Assembly (NCBI GenBank): GCA_964019425.1
Contig: OZ025804.1
Coordinates: forward strand, 1 to 64,000
From: Flectonema sp. DT1601
Lineage: Eukaryota; Euglenozoa; Diplonemea; Diplonemida; Diplonemidae
Direction of reading: 5' to 3'
Length of the DNA: 64,000 nt
The notes below the pieces were generated by a model, which saw nothing but the letters and a program-made list of their open reading frames with translations, made no database searches and was not told the origin of the DNA. The position numbers were made by a program, and so were the translations under genes. Shown here piece after piece: positions 29,684 through 43,096 of this stretch (positions within the stretch are counted from its first letter, which is position 1; the number at the start of each line of letters is the position of its first letter).

Positions 29684-30582
29684 GACAACGACAACGACGG
29701 CAGGCACGAAAAAAAAGAAGAAAAAAGACAAGACAACAACAACCCACATGGGTGACGAATGAAAGCAGTACTGATCACAGGATTTTACTTTTTCTAAATC
29801 GAAAATGTCACAGAGAGAGAGACGATAAGTATATTGCTGCAAAAGATTGAATTTCATTTACCAAAATTAGAGATTTAACCGCACACCACCACCACCCCCA
29901 CCATCATCATCATCATCATCATGATCATGATCATGATCTCAGATGGTGGCTCCTTCCTCAGTAATATGAACACGTCCTGAACATCAAAAACAGTTCACAG
30001 AGCAAGAAAACACTGCTTAGCAAAAATACCAATCAAATCACAGCAGCAGCAGCTGGCTCACTCGCATACATATTGCCATTCTCTCTCGTGCGTCTCCTCC
30101 TCTCTTCATTCACTTCCCCCATTTACCTGCCAACCTCCAATCCCGAGTAGCCTCCCACGACAAGTTTTGCCACAAGCGTTGCTATGTTGGGAAACCTAGC
30201 TCTCTGTGCGAGAAACCAGGAAATCCGCTGATAACTACACTCCGATGACCAACTGAGTGGGCGCTCAACTCGGATCATTGAGGCTGGTTCCGTCTCGGCG
30301 AGGAACTGCAGCTGCTGCGTGAGTCGAGTTGGTCAGCTTTTGCTAAAACTCACCAAGGAACAGGAAGTGAGAATCGAGTTGGTAAATGTTGTTGCTGTTG
30401 TTGTTGTTGTTGTTGTTTTTGTTGTGGCAGTTTTTACGGGATACTCGGCAACTGCCGCAAGAGTATCCCTATGATCGAGGAGCAGCACAAACAAAATCAG
30501 GGTGAAATTGTTTTTTTTTTTTTTTTTTTTTTTTTCCTCTCTCTCTCTCTCAATACGTAAAAGGTCAGTTTTGTTTTCTTTG
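29684..30582. other. Low-complexity intergenic DNA
   Basis: CAACGA, CAC and CAT/ATG microsatellites (29664-29940), a GTT run near 30390-30420, and a T run at 30510-30535. No gene seen. Confidence 0.6.
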
Positions 30583-33534
<2,952 letters not shown>

Positions 33535-34389
33535 CTACAACAGCAGTCTTCCACGGAACCTTCTGCAGAAAACTGCAGCCAGCCAGCAGATCAAATTGAA
33601 GATCTGGCACAAGGACTGGCGAACGGTTCTTGCAAACAACAGAACGAAGCTCGTTGCTCGGAACCTGTTGTTGCCACCGTGACCCGGAACTCGGGCGACC
33701 TGCTTCTCCCAGAACCACATGAAAGCGGTTGAAAAGAGAACGTAGCCGCAGAAAATGTTCGTCAGGCGCGGGGCGCAGCCATGGATCTGAGTGAAAAAGA
33801 TCCACACCAAGTCACTACCGTACAGAACCGCGAAGTAAAGGGCAGACAATAACCAATTTTTGAACTTTTCTGCAACAATAGAGAGGTTGTCGTAGCAGTC
33901 GACATAGATGCTTTCGGCGTGGCAGTAGTAATCATCAACCGCACAGGTGCAGGTGTAGTCTCCCCTCGAATTCCCTGCAGTGTCTGCGTCAACACACAGC
34001 TGGCTGGGGTTGCAGGGGTCGAAGCTGCACTCGTCGACGGTGGTGAACGACAGGGCGAAGGAATAGAGCTGCTGTATTCCTTCAACCGAGCTGCCGTGAA
34101 CGAGCTTCCCGAATTCGATAATTGAATTTTTGACGACACAGTCGTATGAATGTAATTCACAACGACATATGACGTCACCGAGGGAAGTTGGGCTCGTATT
34201 CGGGTCGCGGCAGGTTTGCCCAGGTCCGCAAGGATCCTCCAGGCATTCGTCACGCACAACTTCATCAACCGACACGAAAACCGAAACAGAGCGGCGCACC
34301 CCATCTTCTACATCGAAGGCTGTGAAGCACGCAACAGCAAAAAACACGGAAAACAAGGAGATGATCCACATGTTCATGTTCATGTTCAT
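33535..34389 (-). CDS. EGF-like membrane or secreted protein
   Basis: 284 aa. It has a hydrophobic N-terminus (about residues 8-24) typical of a signal peptide, preceded by alternating Met-Asn. Two EGF-like modules follow, the first opening DECLEDPCGPGQTC (about 48-85), the second DECSFDPCNPSQLC (about 118-156), each with six Cys in the EGF spacing and the DE..C start of calcium-binding EGF. Towards the C-terminus are two or three hydrophobic segments (about 180-200, 212-232 and 260-275) and a basic end. Likely a cell-surface protein with extracellular EGF modules. A signal peptide plus two Cys-correct modules makes a real gene probable although it stands alone in poor sequence. Confidence 0.7.
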   Translation of the reverse strand: MNMNMNMWIISLFSVFFAVACFTAFDVEDGVRRSVSVFVSVDEVVRDECLEDPCGPGQTCRDPNTSPTSLGDVICRCELHSYDCVVKNSIIEFGKLVHGSSVEGIQQLYSFALSFTTVDECSFDPCNPSQLCVDADTAGNSRGDYTCTCAVDDYYCHAESIYVDCYDNLSIVAEKFKNWLLSALYFAVLYGSDLVWIFFTQIHGCAPRLTNIFCGYVLFSTAFMWFWEKQVARVPGHGGNNRFRATSFVLLFARTVRQSLCQIFNLICWLAAVFCRRFRGRLLL

Positions 34390-35327
34390 TTTATTTTATT
34401 TTTTTTTGAATACGTTTATGAAGTATTTCTGAGGGAAACATTGCGATAATCAATTAATATACTCCTCCCTTTTCCTACTCCCACAGAATAAGACAAATCG
34501 ATTACAACGCACCAATGAAGTCAAGTAAAGTGAAGACAGACGCAACATTCTAAAATGAGAATTGACCAAACAAGTGACGGCAAATAAATCAAAACAATTC
34601 AATAAATTATTTTCCTCTTCTTAAACATTCCCACCAAACAACACAACACAACTTCCCCGCAAATCACAACACGAAGCAAGTTCAGTTCAATCAAGGAAAG
34701 GTGTAAAATCTTAAAAAGCAGATTTATGGTTAACAATCAATAAGAAATAGTTCCACACACACATCAAACATCCCCACCCCCCGGGACACGCGACACACAC
34801 AAACACAAACCAATGGGCACTCAAAAACGAAACACGTGCAAAAATCACGAGCACTCAAACCACAATAAGAACTCATCAGAGTTAAACAACACGACACTTA
34901 ATTCCAACACAAACACAACACAACTTCACCACAAATCACAACACGAAGAACAAGTTCAGTAAAAGCAAAAGAAATAGTTTCACAGAAACATCTGACACAG
35001 ACGCACGAGCACTCAAACTACAAATATGAACACACAACACACACACAAAGGGTAATGAGAACTCGTCAGAGTTTCAACAAACAATACACAACACACAACA
35101 CATACATGCATACACACACACCGAGAGGAGGTTTAGTGAAGCTTCTGCTCACCTCATCATAAGTTCAGCTCCTGTTAAAAAAAATTGAAAAATATACAAA
35201 AGTTACAAAAGCAAACACCCTCTCATGTCACCATCACCGCAAAGCCCTCTCAACGATCCCTCCTTCCATCACACGGCAAGTGGTACCATTTTCCACTTAA
35301 CTTACTCTCCCCCCCCCCCCCCACTTC
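34390..35327. other. No gene recognised (938 bp)
   Basis: CA/ACAC-rich DNA with two loosely similar stretches (AACACAACACAACTTC at about 34637 and 34917) and a C run at 35307-35322, next to which the 517-bp repeat begins. Confidence 0.5.
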
Positions 35328-35844
35328 CTCTCCACCACATCATTTGTGACATGTCCTTCCTGATAACAAAAAGAAGAAAGAATGATTGCAAACAAACTAA
35401 CAGAACAAACAACAAATTAATAACCTAAAGTCAGCGGCAAAACCTTTCCCCCCCGATCCCGACACGCAAGGCGTATTTGTTTGTGCGTTCAGGGGAATCA
35501 CCACACGGAAGGAATGCCATTCGCTAGACTTTAAAAGAAAGGTACGAAATCAACGAAAAGAAAGTGTTTATAAAAATTATTTAAAAAAAAGAAAATAAAG
35601 AAATGTTGCGTCGGGAAGGTCATTTGGGGAATTGAAATGTGAAAGTGAACTGATTACATTGCAAAACAATCGCGTTATTACAATACAGTACCTATACAAA
35701 AGTACAATATTATCATTATCATTGTTAGTTTTATAATTATTATTTCTCACCAGGGGGGCGTGACTCCTGCGTGAAGAAGGAATCACACAACCCCCCACTC
35801 CTGAAGACTTGTAACTGCCGTGAGGCCGTCATCACAACGACAAC
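35328..35844. repeat. 517-bp direct repeat, right copy
   Basis: Right copy of 29167-29683, 6161 bp away. It is joined at 35845 to the C-terminal part of a Penelope-like relic. Confidence 0.9.
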
Positions 35845-38240
35845 CGAGAACGAAAAGCAATTTGCTACGTCTTGTTTCTTAAAACCTCTTTTCCACATTC
35901 TGTAAAGTACAAATTCAAACTCAACAAAAAGATCAGGTAAATTATTACAAATCATTGCTGCCCTAAACATAGCACCTTTAACCACACCTTTTGGTATAGA
36001 CACCGGCATAGTTGAATTACGATGTACATATTGCAAAGGGCGAAAAGACCAATCCTTTCGGTTTATAGATAACCTGATAAAACTTTCTCTTTTCCGTTGT
36101 TTAAATTCTGATTCTTGCTCCCAAAAAGACTACGTGGTCTTCACTAATCGTAGTGTCTTTGTATCTTATAGATGCTTGGGGTGGCAAATTGTATACAATA
36201 TTTTATGTAAAGCTCTTTGAGTATTGTTTTTAGAACACCAACTACTTCCAACTGTACATCCGTCATTATATTTGACAAACCTCTAGCAGGTAGAGCTGCT
36301 ATTGTCTCTACTTTTGAATCTTTCAAACGGTTGTCTTTTTCCAAAACTTCATTTGATTCATTACTTTTTCTTTTTTCTTTTTATCTTTTTCTGACGTATA
36401 AACTTCACACTTGGTTGACGTGCCAGCAATCCAACGTAGTCGCATGTCCGGTAATTTGTGCAATTTCAAATTACCATAAAGGCAGGGCACAGACCCTGAA
36501 AGTTTACTAAAAATTTTAATTTCTTTTTTGTCGCTTCCAAGTTTTCAAACATGTCCTTTTCTGCTAAGGAATAGGACGAAATTTCTTTTCTGAGTAATTG
36601 TAAATAAAGGGTTTTACACATTACGCCAACATCAGGCGGGCTTTATCAATTGGTAAAAACACAAAATTTTCCTTTAAAATAGCTAATTCCTGCCGTATGC
36701 GATAAACAGTATTGTCTGCGGGCAGGGGTTGTAATAACAATAAATGAGATAACTTATTTTTAAGCCAGGAGTTGAGGTACCGTTCATTTTGGTTCTGTTC
36801 CTCCACCGACTCTCCCTTAAGGCTTCGTCTTACTTTGTCCGTAAAAGTATCGAAAGACAAATACAATTCTTCTAAAATTTCCGTCTGCGGAGCATGCAAG
36901 CGAAACCATAAACCCAACTCAAATAGTTTTCGTAAATCGCCACTACAATTGAGGTTTGTCCAATGACCCACTAAATGTTCCTAAGATGATTTTTGGCCCT
37001 GTGTGGATCTCATCTCGTTACATTTGCAAATATCATCGGATATGTGTTCCTCATCAAGTTCGGTAACAGAACTCATATTTAGAACAACAGATCCAACAGT
37101 TCTGCCTAAGGAAAAAGACACTTTAACAATCAAGAGAATTGAAAAAGTTTTTGAATAGTGCGTGTTTAAATACTGAACCAAAATTTAAATTCTTAAGAGA
37201 AGGGTGAACCATTCTAAGACAGAACCAATGACATGGGTTTGCTTTTTTCTTTTTCGCACGTAAGGACCTTAGAATTCCCGTGAATATTTCAAACAACTCT
37301 TGTGTTTGGGGGTGTTCTTTGACTTTCTCACCTGCGAAACGTGCTAACCAATTAAACAAGCGTTTAATTCTGGTAAACGACCAACCTTCAAATTTATTCT
37401 CTTCTATCCTATTCAGATCAAAAAGAGACTGTAACTGGTTTCTTATACCATAAAATAACCTGTACGAAGGAGGTTCACACACATCAGCAATGACAACTTT
37501 GTTCGGTGGCTGTATTTCAGCCCAAGTTGTGATTTTCTTTGCATTTAGTTTCTTTTTTCTGCTCTTTCTGTTCCTAATTACTTCGTTACTTTCTTTTTTT
37601 CTTGTTGAATGCTTGAAAACTTGAGACTTTCTTTTTAACATAAAATTTTTAGATGGATTAAAATGTAAAATCCAGAACCTTTCTGGACCATCTGCCAAAT
37701 TTCGAAAAAGAAACCTATTTTCTTTTCAGAGATAAAGGCTCATTAATAACTTCTAAAGTAACGGGAAATAAAGGATAATTTCTTTTTCTTAAATAAATAT
37801 ATAAAGGCTGTCTAAATTTGTCTGCTGAAGATCTATTACCCCAGTGACCTAATTCTCGAATCTCGGCTGTTTGATACGTCTGACCGACATATCGAATGAT
37901 GCCGCGTTCGTCTAATAAACCATAAATAACTCCTTCCTCATCCTGAGGTGGAACCTCAAGTGCTTGCCAACCCTTTCTGAGTTTGTGCTTATAAATATCT
38001 AAAGAAATTTTGGATAGCTATTTCCTTTTTACTATCATATTGATCGTCTCTACGGCTGTATTTTGGTATCTCCTTACGATCTTTTAATACGAATTCATGG
38101 AAAGTGGTATCCATAATACGCATAGCAGTTTTAGGTATCTCATCCACCATTTGAACAGATACTTTAGGACTACTAGATGTAAAAACAGGTTTGCAGTTTT
38201 TTGACGTGTCTGCACACGTGCAGAAAGTCATGAAAAAATG
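35845..38240 (-). mobile_element. Penelope-like retroelement relic with internal deletion
   Basis: Minus-strand order: Lys-rich N-terminal frames (38231-37123), the family N-terminal box ILKENFVFLPIDKA (about 36650), the RT entry block CLYGNLKLHKLPD with IAGTSTK (about 36440-36490), thumb-like sequence (36344-36144) and a C-terminal IPKGVVKGAMFRAAMIC (about 35985). Motif A through the catalytic box is absent, and the rest is spread over several frames. It is clearly older and more diverged than copies A and B. Confidence 0.6.
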
Positions 38241-38745
38241 ATTTAATTTAGCATCCTCAGTCGGGAAAAAGTTCGTACCGAACCGTTGTATTTCTTTAAA
38301 ATAAAATCGACCCTAAAATAATATTGATAAGTAACTATACTACTGAAAGAAACAACAACAGTACAGTTAAGATAAGAAAAGGCTGGGGGGACCTTTGATA
38401 CGATAAGTTCTAGGGACTTCATTCCAGTTAATTAATAGATCGGATCCATCAATTGGTCTATTTCAAAAGAACTGATTTCAAAGTGTTCATTAGTTAGAAT
38501 ATGAGTTTGTTATAAAAAAGTGCACTAAAATAAAATATAAAAAAGAAAAGTTATAAAAACACATTGTTCTGCTGTTCCATAATACACTGTGGAATACGTA
38601 GTTTCAGGAGCCTTAATCTTATACTACTTGTCCCTCTTAAGCCTTCATCAGTAAGTTCTAGGGACTTCATTCCAGAACTGATTTCAAAGTGTTCATTAGT
38701 TAGTTATGGAGAATCACAGCAGGTAGAGGAACCCAGAAACGTCAA
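38241..38745. other. No gene; 50-80-bp direct repeats
   Basis: AAGTTCTAGGGACTTCATTCC occurs at about 38405 and 38651, and CTGATTTCAAAGTGTTCATT at about 38471 and 38679: one segment duplicated with an inserted or deleted middle. Confidence 0.6.
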
Positions 38746-39129
38746 TCAAAAAAAAGGTTCACAAAAGAGAAGATTTATTTCGGTAATAAGCTTTCCATCA
38801 CTGTTTGCACCTGAGAAGGAAATATGATAAGAGAATAAGGCATTAACTAAACAAGCTGAGATCAACACAAAGAAGTATCTACACCGTGGATGGGTGCAGA
38901 TTACTTCCACTCGAGCAGGGATTGTGTCAGGCCCGTTTCGATTCGATCGGACACTGGCGGGGGAAAGGGCAGGTGGGGAATACCAAATGGGGTTGGGAGT
39001 CTGATACAATATGACCCAGTCAAGGGAATAAGAACACTGCAATGCAATCAAATATTCAATTCCAACTAACAAACACTTGTTAAGAGTGTGTGAGCGAACA
39101 CACATCTTCTTTTCTGAAAACACCATCAA
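38746..39129 (-). mobile_element. Fragment of a VIPER/TATE-like YR retroelement (RNase H region)
   Basis: Fossil. The 127-codon frame aligns with the RNase H end of the element at 7755-12175: KKMCVRSHTLNKCLLVGIEY matches ENVCVRTHDLNFFVIKAVER. Only this region is left. It is diverged (about 40 percent identity by eye), so a different or older lineage. Confidence 0.55.
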
Positions 39130-39210
39130 ATAAAAGATAAATTAAATACTTTGAAATAAAACAAAGGGAACAACGCATGCACACTAAAAACAACACTTAT
39201 GTGATTTATG

Positions 39211-40548
39211 TCATTTCAAATTCTTTATGCTCGTATGCAGTTCGTCTCTGTTAATGGATGAACAACCTTTTAGGAAATTACTTCCAACGGATTCCACATT
39301 CACGAGGGTTAAATCCAAGGAAGTAAGTGATGAACAATTACTTAGAAAATAGTCTCCTACAACTGAAACATTGCTGAGACTTGATAAGTTACCAGATGTG
39401 AGCGATGAACAATTAAATAAAAAACTGTCTCCAACAACTGAAATATTGCTGAGACTTGATAAGTTAACAGATGTCAGGGATGAACAATTTCTTAGGAAAG
39501 TGTGTCCAACAGCTGCAATATTACTGAGACTTGATAAGTCCAGAGATATGAGGGATGAACAATTATATAGAAAACCATCCCCAACAGCTAAAATATTGCT
39601 GAGACTTGATAAGTTAAGAGATGTGAGGGATGAACAATTATATAGAAAATATTTTCCAACATCTGAAACATTGCTGAGACTTGATAAGTTAACAGATGTG
39701 AGGGATGAACAATTACTTAGAAAAAAGTCTCCGACAGCTGAAATATTGCTGAGACTTGATAAGTTAAGAGATGTGAGGGATGAACAATTTCTTAGAAAAG
39801 AGTCTCCAACAGCTGAAACATTGCTGAGACTTGATAAGTTAACAGATGTGAGGGATGAAGAATCACTAAGAAAATAGTCACCAACAACTGAAACATTGCT
39901 GAGACTTGATAAGTCTACAGATGACAGTGAATTGCAATCTCTGAGGAAATTATTACCAACAGATGTGACGTATTGAAGACCAGGAAGGCTGACCTTTATA
40001 ACCTTACGAGATGAGGATAAGAAATCATCCGAAACGGTCGTGACTGAGGGTTCAGAGTTGCTGAATGAGATGTTCGTAACATCATCCGAGAACCACTCAC
40101 TGTTACTAAACTGAAGACAGCCATCCACAGCGAATGTGGGAGTATCAAGGCAGAAAAACCCGTCCTGATCCCGTTCTCCTCGTAGGAATGCCTTCGCTCT
40201 CTTTGCAGCATCTGTCAACCATTCCAATCCAAACAAGCGCACCACAGATGCATCCAACAGCGAGCCGTCCTCCACCCCGTACGACACCAGTCGACTACCT
40301 GCTCGAAGCAGCGATCCTGCGAGTGAAAGCTCAAGAAAGTCAGCATCGGTATCCCACTCATCAGCTGCAACCTGCAATGCATCCTTCACGAGCGACTCTC
40401 CAGAAGCTGTGAAAACAACGCCAGGAAACCCTGTCTGGGAACGTAACCGAGAGTTGCATTTCAACTCGCCTGAGTAATCTACGAAAAGATTAAAGAACGT
40501 GTAAAAACATATTTCTTCAAACAGACTTTCTTTTTTTTTTTGTTGCAC
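39211..40548 (-). CDS. Ubiquitin-like/leucine-rich-repeat (BspA-type) protein 1
   Basis: 445-codon frame. About residues 30-105 form a ubiquitin-like fold shared with the neighbour at 41144 (compare LVKDALQVAADEW and LIRDAVGAAVDEW). After a linker come ten 25-residue leucine-rich repeats (VGxxFLxxCSSLTSxNL, then SSLSN), the LRR_5/BspA type, nearly identical at DNA level. The first 25 residues are probably intron: an acceptor, TAGATTACTCAG, lies at 40470, so the last exon is 39211-40469 and a short first exon is not identified. Likely a protein-binding scaffold; its partner is unknown. Confidence 0.75.
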   Translation of the reverse strand: MQQKKKESLFEEICFYTFFNLFVDYSGELKCNSRLRSQTGFPGVVFTASGESLVKDALQVAADEWDTDADFLELSLAGSLLRAGSRLVSYGVEDGSLLDASVVRLFGLEWLTDAAKRAKAFLRGERDQDGFFCLDTPTFAVDGCLQFSNSEWFSDDVTNISFSNSEPSVTTVSDDFLSSSRKVIKVSLPGLQYVTSVGNNFLRDCNSLSSVDLSSLSNVSVVGDYFLSDSSSLTSVNLSSLSNVSAVGDSFLRNCSSLTSLNLSSLSNISAVGDFFLSNCSSLTSVNLSSLSNVSDVGKYFLYNCSSLTSLNLSSLSNILAVGDGFLYNCSSLISLDLSSLSNIAAVGHTFLRNCSSLTSVNLSSLSNISVVGDSFLFNCSSLTSGNLSSLSNVSVVGDYFLSNCSSLTSLDLTLVNVESVGSNFLKGCSSINRDELHTSIKNLK

Positions 40549-40854
40549 AATATGGTCCCAACCTATTGAGATTAAATGCCACTGGGGGTTCTGATAATGT
40601 CATCTTCGCTGTTAAGTAAAAAGTGATAATTAAGTTTCGCTTTAAAAGAAGAAACAGACGAATCAAAAACAAACAGTGGCTGACTTCAGCTAAACAACAC
40701 AGTGATTGCGGTGACAAGTTCCATATCAGTTTCTGAGTCGACTCGGAACGACATCGCACATGTTTGCATTCAAGGATAGTACTCACAGGATCAACATCCC
40801 GATATTGGAGTCCCGAAGGGACTTGGATAAATAAATCAAAGTTAACACGCAACA
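40549..40854. other. No gene; upstream or intron sequence of LRR protein 1
   Basis: May contain the missing first exon of the 39211-40548 gene. No other feature seen. Confidence 0.4.
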
Positions 40855-40990
40855 AATTAGACATGAATCATTTTAATTGGATTCCGTCCACACAAAATCA
40901 ATGCTATAAATAAACTACAAATGCTGTCAACTCAAATTGACCCGGGGACCACGCACTACAGGTTGAGCATCCCATGCCCTGCAGGTCATT
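40855..40990. repeat. Dispersed repeat with stem-loop (copy 5)
   Basis: Second copy of the 22300-22460 repeat, lying between the two LRR genes. The stem-loop is at 40956-40984. Confidence 0.7.
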
Positions 40991-41143
40991 ACGGAGGAGC
41001 CCCCAGAATTAATGTATTCACACGACACAATTAATCGAGTTCTACGATACCAACTCTAAGAGGTAGTTAGGAGTCTAACGAATGTCTTCTTTAACTTCCC
41101 TCCGTAAGTCCTCTCCTTGTAGGAGATGATACGTTCTAAAGAA

Positions 41144-42550
41144 CTAATTCTTTTTTTTCATTTCATTCAGGACAAATTTATCTTTCAGCTGCCCAGAGAG
41201 ATCTTCCATCTCATCCTTCAGGAACTTCAGGTTATTAATAAAATGAGAGGTGTTGTCAGATGTACTCTTCAACACTTCCTTCAGCTGTTCTAATTCTGAG
41301 CCACAACGCCGCTGGATGAAGTGATCAATAATTTGGTCACGAGTCCTCAGAGAATCACAACCCAAGAGGAACGTGTCCGTGAAATCGCAATCGTCAGGGA
41401 GGGATGTCAAGTCAACTGCTGTGAGTTGGGTGCAACCCGCAAGACCATATTTTCCCATTTTCCTTAAACTACTGAGCCCATCAAAGCTTACAGTCGTAAG
41501 TTTTGAACAATCCGCAAGAAATGACTCCCCAACATCCGTAAGTGACGTCATCTTGCTGAGGTCGACCTCTTCCAATGAGACGCAGTCGCTGAGAAAATCA
41601 TTCCCCAAGGAAGTTGTGTTGGTCAGACCAGACAAGTTAATGAACTTCAGGGATGTGCATCCACTCAAAAAGCCACTAGCAATTGACTCGATGGTTACCA
41701 TCATCGATAAGTCTAGTTCTGTTAGTGTCACATATTTAAATAAGAAATTTATTCCAATTGTTCGAATACTTCTCAAACCTGAAAGGTCAATTCTCACAAG
41801 CGAATTATTTAATCCGCAGGGAATATATAAAAAGTAATTTGGTATATTTTCAAGACGAGGAAGATTCATATTAACTGACTTGATATTGATGCAACTCTCA
41901 AACGCACGTGTTCCCAGGTGTCGCAGATTGACTAGCGGTGATAAATCAATCGTCGTGAGTGAGCAGCAGCATTTAAAGAACTCCTTCCCAATCGATTCCA
42001 CTTCAGACAATCCCGACAAGTCGATGTTAGTAAGTGACTGACAGTTCCCAGAGAAAGAGTCACCAATAGACTTCACGTTTCGTAAACCTGGAAACCTGAC
42101 CTTTCTTACATGTGTTAGGAACTGCATGAGGGAACCAGGGCAATCAATAATCTCACGACCATTGACAAAGGACAGGCATGTCAGGCGAGTATTGGAATTG
42201 TTGTACAACTGATTACAATTTTCGATAATCGCTTGAGTGTTGACGGACAAGAAACCCTCTTCATCACAGGACTGTAGCAGTTCCATAGTCTTTTCTGATC
42301 CTCCTCTCATGTCCCCGAAATTATACCCCAATTCCAACACTTCCAACTGTGTACCTCCTTCTATCCCATGTGATACCAACGTAGACAACTCTGGAAGCAC
42401 GACACCCGCACACGACAATTCGCTGTTCTGAAAGCCAACACCCCACTCATCGACCGCTGCCCCTACTGCGTCCCTGATCAGCGTGTCCGCCGTCACTGTA
42501 AACGGAACAGTTGGGAATTCTCCATCCGAACGGGAAATGAAAACCTGCAT
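41144..42550 (-). CDS. Ubiquitin-like/leucine-rich-repeat protein 2
   Basis: 468 aa. It starts MQVFISRSDGE, like the first strand of ubiquitin, and the ubiquitin-like region extends to about residue 75 (ending GGTQLEVLEL). Residues about 150-400 hold about ten irregular LRR_5 repeats (for example FLSGCTSLKFINLSGLTN), and the last 60 form a coiled coil. The start lies 5 nt after TTTCACTCCATTCCTAG, a good acceptor. Repeats here are well diverged, unlike those of the neighbour, so the two genes have had different recombination histories. A pseudogene copy lies at 58100-58980. Likely a cytoplasmic scaffold or adaptor; no enzyme domain. Confidence 0.8.
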   Translation of the reverse strand: MQVFISRSDGEFPTVPFTVTADTLIRDAVGAAVDEWGVGFQNSELSCAGVVLPELSTLVSHGIEGGTQLEVLELGYNFGDMRGGSEKTMELLQSCDEEGFLSVNTQAIIENCNQLYNNSNTRLTCLSFVNGREIIDCPGSLMQFLTHVRKVRFPGLRNVKSIGDSFSGNCQSLTNIDLSGLSEVESIGKEFFKCCCSLTTIDLSPLVNLRHLGTRAFESCINIKSVNMNLPRLENIPNYFLYIPCGLNNSLVRIDLSGLRSIRTIGINFLFKYVTLTELDLSMMVTIESIASGFLSGCTSLKFINLSGLTNTTSLGNDFLSDCVSLEEVDLSKMTSLTDVGESFLADCSKLTTVSFDGLSSLRKMGKYGLAGCTQLTAVDLTSLPDDCDFTDTFLLGCDSLRTRDQIIDHFIQRRCGSELEQLKEVLKSTSDNTSHFINNLKFLKDEMEDLSGQLKDKFVLNEMKKKN

Positions 42551-43096
42551 GTTGCCTAGGAATGGAGTGAAAGGTTGACAGTAAAACTGTTGTTGATGAA
42601 GGAAACTTCAAGTTGGAAAGGAAATCCGCTTACCAGGAGATCATTCCTCACAATAATTGTTCAGGTTCAGTACTCTATTTTCTATAAGTGAACACACAAT
42701 GAACTAAACTGAATAATGAACTAAAAGAGGATATAATTGAAATGGTAGAATTAACTGATCTCTCGATTACTACGCGTGTCTCTTACTCGACTCACCCGAC
42801 GGAGTACTAAAAGGAAAGGAGAGTAAGTCTCCAACTCAAACAGAACTCTTGAATACAACAGATGATTATTTTTTATAGACCCTTCCTGTAAAGAGAATAG
42901 AACAATTAAACACAATAAATAAATAAATGTTACCCATCCTATTTCTACCATAACAAATTGTATTGGTGGGGAACACTTATTGGGAACACATTGAGCCTAA
43001 AGACTCAGTTCTAATAATCATCTAATGTTGGTAAGTAAATATTACTACTTAAGTTAGTGTGAGAAATTCACAAACGACAACTACACATTTGATTGG
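42551..43096. other. Intergenic, no gene recognised
   Basis: Contains a 66-codon minus-strand frame (42751-42951) with a hydrophobic N-terminus but no other support. Confidence 0.5.

Noticed and set aside
39371-39877. 168-codon plus-strand repeat frame
   Set aside because: Antisense shadow of the leucine-rich repeats.
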